A DNA stretch of 64,000 bases, taken from Astragalus membranaceus (Eukaryota > Streptophyta > Magnoliopsida > Fabales > Fabaceae). Under the pieces are notes generated by a model. The model saw only the letters and a list, made by a program, of their open reading frames with translations, was not told the origin of the DNA and did not search any database. Of this stretch, positions 1 through 9,628 are shown piece after piece. The position numbers and the translations under genes are program-made. The stretch spans positions 26,285,251 to 26,349,250 of the forward strand of contig CM076847.1 in assembly GCA_039519185.1 (NCBI GenBank), given 5' to 3'. How positions within the stretch are numbered: position 1 is the first letter of the stretch; each line of letters begins with the position of its first letter.

Positions 1-458
1 AAGAGATAAAACTCAGCACACAAAAACGCAGCCTCAACATAAAAATCTCAATAAAAATGTTTAACATCTCAAATAAACAAACAAAGAAAACTAGCGCCCA
101 TCCCCTGAGTGTTACGTATCAGAGCACTAGACCGACGCAGGAATGAAGAATAACAGCCTTCACTCATGGTTACCTGTAGTAATAAACAACGAAGGGGTGA
201 GTCTAAACCGCATAACAAGGCTTATAATAAGCGGTATGCTAGAGTATAAGGACTACGCCAATCACAGCAATACATTTATATTTTATTCATATACAGCAAC
301 ATTTCCAACTGATAAATAAACATCAACATCCGCAATATATAATTGTCACACAGTCATATTATACACCAAACAAAGTAACTATCAATAATGAGCATGTGTG
401 TATGCGATGCAGAATGCATGTGGTACCATTATCACTTATCATTAGCCAATTGGGCACG

Positions 459-632
459 TCGCGACCGCAGCCGAAAAATAACGTCAAGACCGCAGCCTAA
501 AAATGCATCGTCAAGACCGCAGCCTAATGTATGCATGTGACTCCATGAACAACCAATAGGCATAATTTTTTCACAATCCCAAGTCACACACATCATCATT
601 ATACATTACAACGTCAAGACCGCAGCCTAAAA
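459..632. repeat. Short repeats CGTCAAGACCGCAGCC in LTR
   Basis: Four copies of a motif close to CGTCAAGACCGCAGCCTAA lie at about 462, 484, 511 and 611. The first is diverged (GTCGCGACCGCAGCC). They sit at the same LTR position as the 31-bp AGGCCGTAGCCTCTGCTCACC repeats of element 2. Confidence 0.7.
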
Positions 633-1257
633 TCATCACCAACATTTTTGGTCCGTAGACCCACCGTCATTTTACCACACCACTAGCAAAATACAAGTGT
701 CCAGAAACTTTCAGCCAAATTAATTATTTTTCACATTATAGTAGCATACACTGATAGAGGACTGAACGAGCTTCGAAACTCACTTTGAAGCACTTAAAAT
801 GGACACCCGAGTCAAAAGATATGACAAAAACAAATTTGGGACAAAACCGAGACACGTGCTGAAAATGGCTCGGAACAGCAGAAAATTCTGAGGTTTCGCG
901 TGTGGCGCGCGGCTTAGGCGCGACTGGCGCGCGGAATGGCAGAAATGCCCAGTATCTTGCGCGTGACGCGCGACTGGCGCGCTAATGAGGCGCAAATTGG
1001 CAGAATGTTCTGTTACTATGGTGCATTCTTTTCAAAGTGGAGCCAACGGGACAACTTCAAAACACCTTATATACGCACACAAGCAACACCCACCGAGACA
1101 ACTCCAAAATGACACGTGAAAAAATAAAACCACTCGAGCCAAAACGTTTAAAATTGAATTTGGGCACGCAACTACAAAAGATGGCACGGTAAAATATGCC
1201 CAGAATTCGAAGTTCACCCAAAACACCCCATATACGCACACACAATGGAACATGTAA

Positions 1258-1735
1258 ATGGGCGCCCAGGGCGCCTTCCCAAACAGTACTGAAACAACAT
1301 GGAGCCACACTAGAACATCTTAGTATATTTTGGCAAAGTATTTAACACTAAGACAGCAGCTGAAACATTAAGCCAAACACAATTGGCTTGGGGCCTTGGT
1401 ATAGGGATCCAAAAACTGCAACAGGAACAAGGCAGGAAACATGACTAGACAGCACTGGCCGCCATGGACGCCACTGGCAGCAACACACGCAACACAGAAT
1501 ATTCACAAGGCACCATGGGCGCCAAACCAGCAACAACCAACACGAAATTCATGGGCTGGGCGCCTAAGGCGCCACTGCCAGCAACAACAAAACGCAACAA
1601 CCTTACCTGGGCGCCTAGGGCGCCACATCCTGCACAACAACCAAACAGAAAATCATGACATGGGCGCCTAGGGCACCATGTCCAGCAACATCAAGGCAGC
1701 AACACAGTGGTTGGGCGCCTTGGGCGCCACTTCCA
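1258..1735. repeat. GGCGCC palindrome cluster in LTR (element 1, 3' copy)
   Basis: Paired GGCGCC blocks separated by 2 to 4 bases (for example GGGCGCCTAAGGCGCC near 1559) recur about every 50 to 70 bp. Each can form a short perfect hairpin, and the block contrasts with the AT-rich flanks. The same cluster occurs at 4690-5165. Short open frames over it on both strands, with repeated WAPxAP or GAxGAQ peptides, are repeat artefacts rather than genes. Confidence 0.8.
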
Positions 1736-2458
1736 GCACAACAACCAAACATGAATTTCATCAAAATCATGGCAACACAATAGCGATTCAAGGGCATAGG
1801 GAATATCAATCTCATAACACAATTATTCAAGAAGTGACACACATATGATCTTGCATACATGGTTATTTATCAAGGCATTTGACACACACATAGAGACAAT
1901 CAATATTCACAAACATGAATCATGTATCAAATTCAACAATTGGATTATGAGACAAATGGCATAAACCCTAAACCCTCACATATAACCCATTCTAAGCCCT
2001 ATTATAAGGTAAGACCCACCCTTACCTTGATTACACCGAAGACGAGGTCCTTCCTACGGAGTCACCAACAAAACCACAGCAACAGCTCTTCTTTTCCTCT
2101 CCCCCTTGTGCGATTCGCCCTTCTCCTTTCTCCCTTCTCACTCGCGACTTACTCTTCTCTCTTCTCCTTTCGCGAATCTCTTCTTCTTTCTTTTCTTTCT
2201 TTTACGTTTTTCTTTCTTTTCCTTTCCTTGCACAAATGATGCGAATGCATCATACCCTATGCGCCTAGGGTCTCAGCTAACGGGCTTGGGCTTCTTCTTG
2301 GGCCAAATTTGCCATTCCGAAATTATTAATACCACCCCCTTCAATTATAAATAAATTAATATATCAATATTTAAAATAATTATACTAATAATAATAACAA
2401 TATTGCAACACCTAAATATTTTAATCAAATAATTAATTAAATCATTTTGGGTGTTACA

Positions 2459-2474
2459 ACTCTCCCCCACTTAG
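2459..2474 (-). other. Polypurine tract of Tekay element 1
   Basis: On the minus strand AAGTGGGGGAGAGT directly precedes the LTR start TGTAACACCC. This is the expected site for priming plus-strand DNA synthesis. The matching site in element 2 is at 12263-12278. Confidence 0.8.
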
Positions 2475-4675
2475 GAAATTTCGTCCTCGAAATTCTTACC
2501 TGATTCAAACAACTCTGGGTAAGACTCCCGCATCTTACTCTCCAGCTCCCAAGTCATACTCTCACCAGCAGCTCCTAACCAAACCACTTTCACCAAGGAA
2601 TTCTCCTTCCCTCTCAGAACCTTCACTTCTCTATCTTCAATTCGCACAGGCATAGTCTCCACAGTGAGATTATCCCGTACCTCTACTTCATCCATCTAAA
2701 TCACATGAGACGGGTCCGGAACATACTTTTAAAGTTGTGACACGTGAAAGACGTCATGCAAGTTCGAAAGATTAGGCGGCAAAGCCACCCTATAGGAAAC
2801 ACTTCCCACCCTCTCCGTAATCTGATATGGACCAATGAAACGGGGAGTTAACTTCTTTGATTTCAAGGCACGCCCAACACCAGTCACCGGAGTGACTCTC
2901 AAAAATACATGATCACCGGGCTGAAACTCTAAGTCCTTCCTTCTCTTATCATGATAGCTCTTTTGTCGACTCTGCGACGCTTTCATCTTCTCACGAATTA
3001 ATTTCACCTTCTCTGTGGTTTCTCGCACAATCTCAGGCCCTAACACTGCACTCTCTCCAGATTCATACCAACATAACGGAGTCCTACATCTCCGACCATA
3101 CAGCGCCTCAAACGGTGCCATCCCAATACTAGAATGATGACTATTATTATAGGTGAACTCAATCAATGGAAGATGAGAATCCCACGAACCTCCTTGCTCA
3201 AGAACACATGCCCTCAACAAGTCCTCTAACGACTGAATAGTTCTCTCGGCCTGACCATCTGTCTGCGGATGATACGCGGAGCTCAACCTCAACTTAGAAC
3301 CCCAAAGCTTCTTGCAAACTTTTCCAAAATTCAGAAGTGAATCTTGGATCTCTATCTGATACAATACTAAGCGGAACACCATGCAACTTCACAATTGTCT
3401 TGATATAAATCTCTGCGAACTTTGGAACTAGATAAATGATACTAATCGGCAAGAAATGAGCAGACTTTGTCAACCTATCCACAATCACAAAATCCATGGA
3501 AATGCTATCCCATTTCCATTCTGGAACTTCTAATGGTTGCATCAACCCCGCAGGCTTCTGATGCTCAACCTTTGACTTCTGACAAGTCAAACAGGCATAC
3601 ACAAACTGTGCCACATCCTTTTTCATACCAGGGCACCAGAACAACTTCTTCAAATCTTGGTACATTTTTGTAGCCCCTGGATGAATACTCAACTTGCTCC
3701 TATGGCTCTCCTCAAGAATCATTCTTTTCATCTCAGCATCATCCGGAATACAGATTCTATCCCTGAATCTCAACACACCTTGGGAATCTAACTTGAAATC
3801 CCCATTCACAGCTTGATCATTCGCAACTAACAAGTCCACCAACTTTACATCTGATTTTTGGGCTTCTCGAATACTAACCAAAAATTCATTGCCAATCTTC
3901 AACATTCCCAATCTGACACTTCGCGGTGTCACTTCACAAGCTAGACTCATATCCCGGAACTGCTCAATCAACTCTAACTCTTTAACCATCATAGCCGACA
4001 TATGTAGGGTCTTCCGACTTAAAGCATCAGCCACGACATTAGCCTTGCCTGGATGATAGTTCAAGCCGAAATCATAGTCCTTCAGCAATTCTAACCAACG
4101 TCTCTGTCTCATATTTAGCTCCTTCTGATCAAACAAGTATTTCCAGCTCTTATGGTCCCTAAACACTTCAAATCTAGTACCATACAAATAGTGCCTCCAA
4201 ATCTTCAGCACAAACACAATCGCCGCTAGCTCCAAATCATGAGTAGGGTAGTTCTTCTCATGGGTCCTCAACTGTCTAGACGCATAAGCTACCACCTTAC
4301 CTTCTTGCATAAGTACACCTCCTAAACCCATCTTGGAAGCATTGCAATACACCACAAATGGTTGATCCGGAACAGGCAAAGTCAAAACGGGCGATGTTGT
4401 CAACCTCTTCTTCAACTCATTGAAGCTCTCCTCACATCGAGCATCCCACACAAATGCTTTTCCTTTACACGTCAATTGAGTCAACGGAAGGGCTAACTTC
4501 GAGAAACATTCAATAAACCTCCTGTAATAACCAGCTAACCCCAAGAAGCTTCTAATCTCAGTAACTGACTTCGGGCTCTCCCATTGCAACACAGCATCAA
4601 CCTTGGCTGGATCCATAGCTATACCATTACCAGAGATAATATGACCAAGGAAACCTACTTCATTCAGCCAGAACT
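2471..4675 (-). pseudogene. Truncated Tekay pol: RT end, RNase H, integrase, chromodomain
   Basis: The gene reads right to left. It starts inside RT at the FWLNEVGFLGH block (about 4680), then covers RNase H with the ADALSRK end (about 4010) and integrase with its zinc motif and the HPQTDGQAE block (about 3255). A chromodomain-like tail follows at 2471-2695 (GESMTWELESKMR). Four lesions stand out against the copy at 12274-15672. RT is cut where it joins LTR. About 45 bp are deleted in the integrase core near 3481. One extra C near 3300 shifts the frame. A TAA stop at 2729-2731 and a second stop near 2696 separate integrase from the chromodomain. It cannot make a working polyprotein. Identity to element 2 pol is high, roughly 95 percent by eye. 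Confidence 0.9.
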
Positions 4676-5892
4676 CACAATGGAACATGTACATGGGCGC
4701 CCAGGGCGCCTTCCCAAACAGTACTGAAACAACATGGAGCCACACTAGAACATCTTAGTATATTTTGGCAAAGTATTTAACACTAAGACAGCAGCTGAAA
4801 CATTAAGCAAAACACAATTGGCTCGGGGCCTTGGCATAGGGATCCAAAAACTGCAACAGGAACAAGGCAGGCAACATGACTAGACAGCACTGGGCGCCAT
4901 GGGCGCCACTGGCAGCAACACACGCAACACAGAATATTCACAAGGCACCATGGGCGCCAAAACAGCAACAACCAACACGAAATTCATGGGCTGGGCGCCT
5001 AAGGCGCCACTGCCAGCAACAACAAAACGCATCAACCTTACCTGGGCGCCTAGGGCGCCACATCCTACACACAACCAAACAGAAAATCATGACATGGGCG
5101 CCTAGGGCACCATGTCCAGCAACATCAAGGCAGGAACACAGCGGTTGGGCGCCTTGGGCGCCACTTCCAGCACAACAACCAAACATGAATTTCATCAAAA
5201 TCATGGCAACACAATAGCGATTCAAGGGCATAGGGAATATCAATCTCATAACACAATTATTCAAGAAGTGACACACATATGATCTTGCATACATGGTTAT
5301 TTATCAAGGCATTTGACACACACATAGAGACAATCAATATTCACAAACATGAATCATGTATCAAATTCAACAATTGGATTATGAGACAAATGGCATAAAC
5401 CCTAAACCCTCACATATAACCCATTCTAAGCCCTATTATAAGGTAAGACCCACCCTTACCTTGATTACACCGAAGACGAGGTCCTTCCTACGGAGTCACC
5501 AACAAAACCACAGCAACAACTCTTCTTTTCCTCTCCCCCTTGTGCGATTCGCCCTTCTCCTTTCTCCCTTCTCACTCGCGACTTACTCTTCTCTCTTCTC
5601 CTTTCGCGACTCTCTTCTTCTTTCTTTTCTTTCTTTTACGTTTTTCTTTCTTTTCCTTTCCTTGCACAAATGATGCGAATGCATCATACCCTATGAGCCT
5701 AGGGTCTCAGCTAACGGGCTTGGGCTTCTTCTTGGGCCAAATTTGCCATTCCGAAATTATTAATACCACCCCCTTCAATTATAAATAAATTAATATATCA
5801 ATATTTAAAATAATTATACTAATAATAATAACAATATTGCAACACCTAAATAATTTAATCAAATAACTAATTAAATCATTCTGGGTGTTACA
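4676..5892 (-). repeat. Truncated 5' LTR of Tekay element 1
   Basis: It matches 1246-2458 and ends with the same terminal TGTAACAC (minus strand) at 5892. The inner part of the LTR, the primer site, gag and protease are absent. At 4671-4682 the pol text runs into the LTR through the shared tetranucleotide CACA, which suggests a microhomology-mediated deletion after insertion. Confidence 0.9.
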
Positions 5893-8731
5893 AAAGGTTC
5901 TTCAACCATTCAGCTTCAGTACCAGCCAATTCCAGAGCTACAAATTCCGACTCCATAGTCGATCTAGCAATAATGGATTGTTTGGCTAACCTCCAAGTTA
6001 CTGCACCGCCACCAATTGAAAAAATGTAACCACTAGTTGATTTTGTCTCATCTGAATCAGATATCCAGTTAGCATCACAGTATCCTTCCAATACTGCGGG
6101 AAATCCACTATAAGTAATACCATAATTTGTGGTACCTCTCAAATATCGTATAAGGAGAGCAATTGCCTTCCAATGATCCTGACCAGGGTTATGAGTATAC
6201 CTACTCAGACGACCGACTGCGAACGCAATGTCTGGTCGAGAAAAGTTCATTAAATGCAGTAGGCTCCCAATTACTTGGGCATACTGAGGTTGGTCAACGG
6301 GATCACCTCTATTTTTCTTCAAGTGTGAGTTAGCTTCATAAGGGGTACTCAAAGGGGTAGAGTAATAGTGACCAAACTTCCTAAGAAGTTTTTCCACATA
6401 ATTAATGATCTTGTGATAGTATAATGCTATCACCTTCCCTGATGACTCTAACTCCTAATATTACATTTGCCTCACCCATATCTTTCATATAGAAACTAGA
6501 TGAGAGAAAAGATTTTGTTCTAGTAACAATATCAAGATAAGTACCAAAAATGAGCATGTCATCTACATACAAGCATATAATCACATGTTCTCCACACACA
6601 GTTTTAGTGTAAACACATTTATCAACATCAGTTGTGGAGAAACCATCATTAATCAAAGTTTTGTCAAACTTTTCATACCATTGTTTTGGCGCTTGTTTTA
6701 AACCATATAAGGACTTAAGCAGTTTGCATACTTTGTTCTCTTGACCAGAGACTATACATCCTTCGGGTTGAGTCATGTAAATTTCTTCTCCTAAGTCACC
6801 GTTCAAAAAAGCGGTTTTAACATCCATTTGGTGAATAACAAGTTTATGGATAGAAGCCAAAGCTACTTAAACTCTAATAGAATAAATTCTTGTTACTGGA
6901 GCAAAAGTATCAAAATAATCAATGTTTTGTTTTTGAGAAAAATCTTTTGCTACTAATCTTGCTTTATATCTATCAATAGACCAATCGGGGTTATATTTTC
7001 TTTTGAAAATCCACTTCCATCCTATTGGTTTTGCTCCAGGTGGTAAATCAACTAAAGTCCAAGTTTTACATTTGGAAATTGAATCTAATTCAGTTTTAAT
7101 AGCTTCTTTCCAAAATTTCGACTCAAGAAGAAATTGCTTCAGAAAAAGTTTCGGGATCTTTTTCAACAAGATAAGTATAAAAATCATTTTCGAAGGATGT
7201 TTCTTTTCTTGGTCTTTTACTTCTCCTTAATTCTTCGTACGGTTCCTCACGAGTTTCATCATTAGTAGTTACTGATGGTTGTCTAGATATACTATCATGC
7301 TTCAAAGGAAATATATTTTCAAAGAATTCCGCATTTTTTGTTTCCATAATAGTATTTTTCTCTAAAACGTCACTTTTCACAACAAGGAATCTATAAGCGG
7401 CGCTATGTTCAGCATATCCTATAAAACACAATCAGAGGTTTTGCAACCAATTTTTCTTTTCTTAGGATCAGGCAACATAACTTTAGCTCAACACCCCCAC
7501 ACTTTTAAATATTTCAAGTTAGGTTGATAACCTTTCCATAGTTCATAGGGGGTCTTTCCGGTTTTCCTATGAGGTGTTCTATTTTGTATAAAACATGCAG
7601 TTTAAATAGCCTCACCCCACAAATTGTTTGGCGCATTAGAACTAATTAACATAGCATTCATCATCTCTTTCAAGGTCCTATTTTTCCTTTCGGCTATGCC
7701 ATTAGATTCTGGTAAATAAGGGGGAGTTGTTTCTTGTATTATACCTTCCTTTTCACAAAAATCATTAAATGTTATGTACTCTCCTCCACGATCGGATCTA
7801 ACTCGTTTAATCTTTCTATCTAATTGGTTTTCTACTACGGCTTTATATGAAAGAAAAGCTTCAAACATTTCATCCTTTTGCCTTAATAAAAAAACTTTAG
7901 TGTATAGCGAAAAATCATCTATAAAAGTCACATAATAATTTTTTCCGCCCCTAGTTGGAGTTTGTTTTGAATCCCCTAGGTCCGTATGAATTAAACTAAG
8001 CAACTCAGATTCGCGTTGTATCGGGGGACATGATTTCTTTGTTAACTTGGATTCAACAAAGACATCACATTTACTATGTTGTTTATCACTAATCGAAATC
8101 ATGCCAAGACGTTACAATTTAAAAACATACGAAAATTAATATGTCCTAGTCTAGCATGCCACATATTATAAGAGTCAATCAAGTAAGCAGAAGTAGAAAC
8201 ATTGTTATTGAAATCAACAGTGTTTAGTACAAAAAGTCCATGATCATAATATCCCTTTCCAACAAAAATGTTGTTTTTCGTAAGAACAATCTTATTAGAT
8301 TAGAAGGTCACTTTGATACCATGCTTCAGCAGAACAACAACAGAAATCAGGTTTGCCCTTATATTAGACACATGAAGCACATTTGTGAGAGCCAAAGTTT
8401 TTCCTGATGTGAGCTTGAGAAGAACTTTTCCTTTCCCCACAACTGGGGCAGGATGGGAGTCACCCAGATAGATGTGTTCTTCTCCTTCCCCTACAGCAGT
8501 GTAGGAAGTAAAAGCCTCTCTGTTAGCACAGATGTGCTTGGTGGCATGCCACATATTATAAGAGTCAATCAAGTAAACAGAAGTGGAAACATTGTTATTG
8601 AAATCAACGGTGTTGAGTACAAAAAGTCCATGATCATATTCAGAAGATTTGCACTGAACCAAGCCATGTTGGTCCCTGCTTGTGCGCCCGAGGGAGTCCC
8701 TTCTACTTGCTTGTTTACAAGCTCTAATTAA
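5893..8731 (-). pseudogene. Decayed Ty1/copia pol fragment
   Basis: Minus-strand order from the right: protease flank (about 8660-8300), GAG-pre-integrase (about 8250-8130), integrase core (8102-7602; FIDDFS, SDRGGEY and ERKNRT blocks), a linker (7431-7123), RT (7187-5898; MDVKTAFLNGDL near 6813, YVDD near 6560), then RNase H (GYCDANW; STMESEFVALE). It is broken into at least six frames by stops and frameshifts. Gag is missing on the right. On the left RNase H is cut after the AEWLKNLL block by Tekay element 1. Lineage within copia is uncertain. The rest of RNase H and an LTR are expected beyond the left edge of the window. Confidence 0.85.
8154..8638 (-). repeat. Direct duplication of GAG-pre-integrase segment flanking the protease region
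   Basis: Bases 8154-8248 (95 bp) and 8544-8638 (95 bp) are near identical, with about five differences. They encode the peptide around YDHGLFVLNTVDF to the conserved NMWHA. The right copy runs straight into the protease text and replaces its active-site block: the expected DSG-type motif is gone and NMWHA is followed by TKHIC. The duplicate therefore sits upstream of the protease, out of the family order. Confidence 0.8.
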
Positions 8732-9628
8732 GCTTTAATATTTAAAGACTTTGGTGAGTCCAAAGCCAAGTAATGTGGGACTTCCCACTTTTGAAATATC
8801 CTTTGTTTTTTTTCAATAAAACACAACACAACATGTATTTTAAAATGCACATAAGTTACACATTATTTTCATGCAAAGGTAAAAAGGTTGAAATCGATAA
8901 ACTCTTATATTAGGCAAATAAAGTAAGGCATTACAAACATCTAATTTCACACAGATAATCACGAGTCGTAAGTCATTGTAAATCATAAATCCTCACAAGT
9001 CATGAAGGTATGATATGCATGTCTCATTCAGCACACACAAGGATGTCTCTCTAGACTCAAGAGAAGAAAATGAGAACAATCTTTGCCTCACCTTAGAGCC
9101 AGATGACACGTAACCAAATCTTCACCTCTCAGAGGCTAGGTAGCTCAGACTCAATGAAACTAAGTGAGTTTTATTATCACTTAAACACCATTATTGCCTC
9201 TCATCACAGGCTAAGTAACTCAGACTCTCAGAGACACCGGTCGCCTCTCATTGGCTAGCTAACTGAAACTCAACCCACTAGGTCAACTATGGCATCACTT
9301 GAGTACTGATATCGCCTCTCACAGGCTTGAGTACGAAACAAAACTAAGTGGATCTTTGGCAGTCCTCGAAACGAACGAGTCCATCTTTAACTATTCAGTA
9401 GCGGGTTCATAGAACCAATGAAATATAGCTCTAAATTTACTTATAGTTTAAAAACAAGCATTAAATATTTAATAAATTATTATGGATAAAAATAGCGTTA
9501 AAAGGACACAAAAAATGACAGAAAAAGAGTCTCACCGACACCACAAAGTGACGTCGTGTTTGTTAACTTTGCTAGTAATATTAAAACGGTAAGACCGAGT
9601 GTCAAACTCAGGGAATGTGATTAGTTAT
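8732..9628. other. Unassigned 0.9 kb with degenerate GCCTCTCA..GGCT repeats
   Basis: No gene is seen. Bases 8755-8805 contain GTGAGTCCAAAGCCAAG followed by AATGTGGGACTTCCCAC, a motif I associate from memory with dispersed plant LTR or TRIM sequences. Between 9120 and 9330 four diverged copies of GCCTCTCA-(3-6)-GGCT lie at about 9123, 9196, 9242 and 9313. The final 5 bases, GTTAT (9624-9628), are the left target duplication of Tekay element 2. Confidence 0.5.

Larger units (their letters stand above)
1..2458 (-). repeat. 3' LTR of Tekay element 1 (left end outside window)
   Basis: The segment 1248-2458 is repeated at 4678-5892 with about 20 differences seen by eye. Further left, motifs such as the GTGTTACGTATCAGAGC region near 109 align with the LTR of Tekay element 2 near 9940, which shows that the LTR continues to the window edge. 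By that alignment roughly 300 bp of LTR lies outside. It holds short tandem repeats, GGCGCC-rich palindromes and a pyrimidine-rich stretch at 2085-2235. Confidence 0.85.
1..5892 (-). mobile_element. Tekay-like Ty3/gypsy element 1 (partial, deleted)
   Basis: Minus-strand LTR retrotransposon. The left LTR is its 3' LTR and runs off the window. Next, reading rightward on the plus strand, come the chromodomain, integrase, RNase H and the end of RT, then a truncated 5' LTR. The LTR begins TGTAACACCC on the minus strand at both copies (2458 and 5892). Gag, protease and most of RT are missing because pol joins directly to LTR sequence near 4676. The right flank lies in a copia pol gene, so the element inserted into that gene. 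The left target duplication is outside the window; the right one would be AAAGG at 5893-5897. The lineage is judged from the pol order and the C-terminal chromodomain-like tail. Confidence 0.9.

Noticed and set aside
1032..1860. Several 60-90 codon frames on both strands over the GGCGCC cluster (also 4783-5294)
   Set aside because: Their peptides repeat WAPxAP or GAxGAQ units that follow the DNA repeat, and they lie inside an LTR.
2459..5892. Tekay 1 as a complete element within the window
   Set aside because: Its left LTR end is not reached and its 5' LTR is truncated, so no target duplication can be verified.
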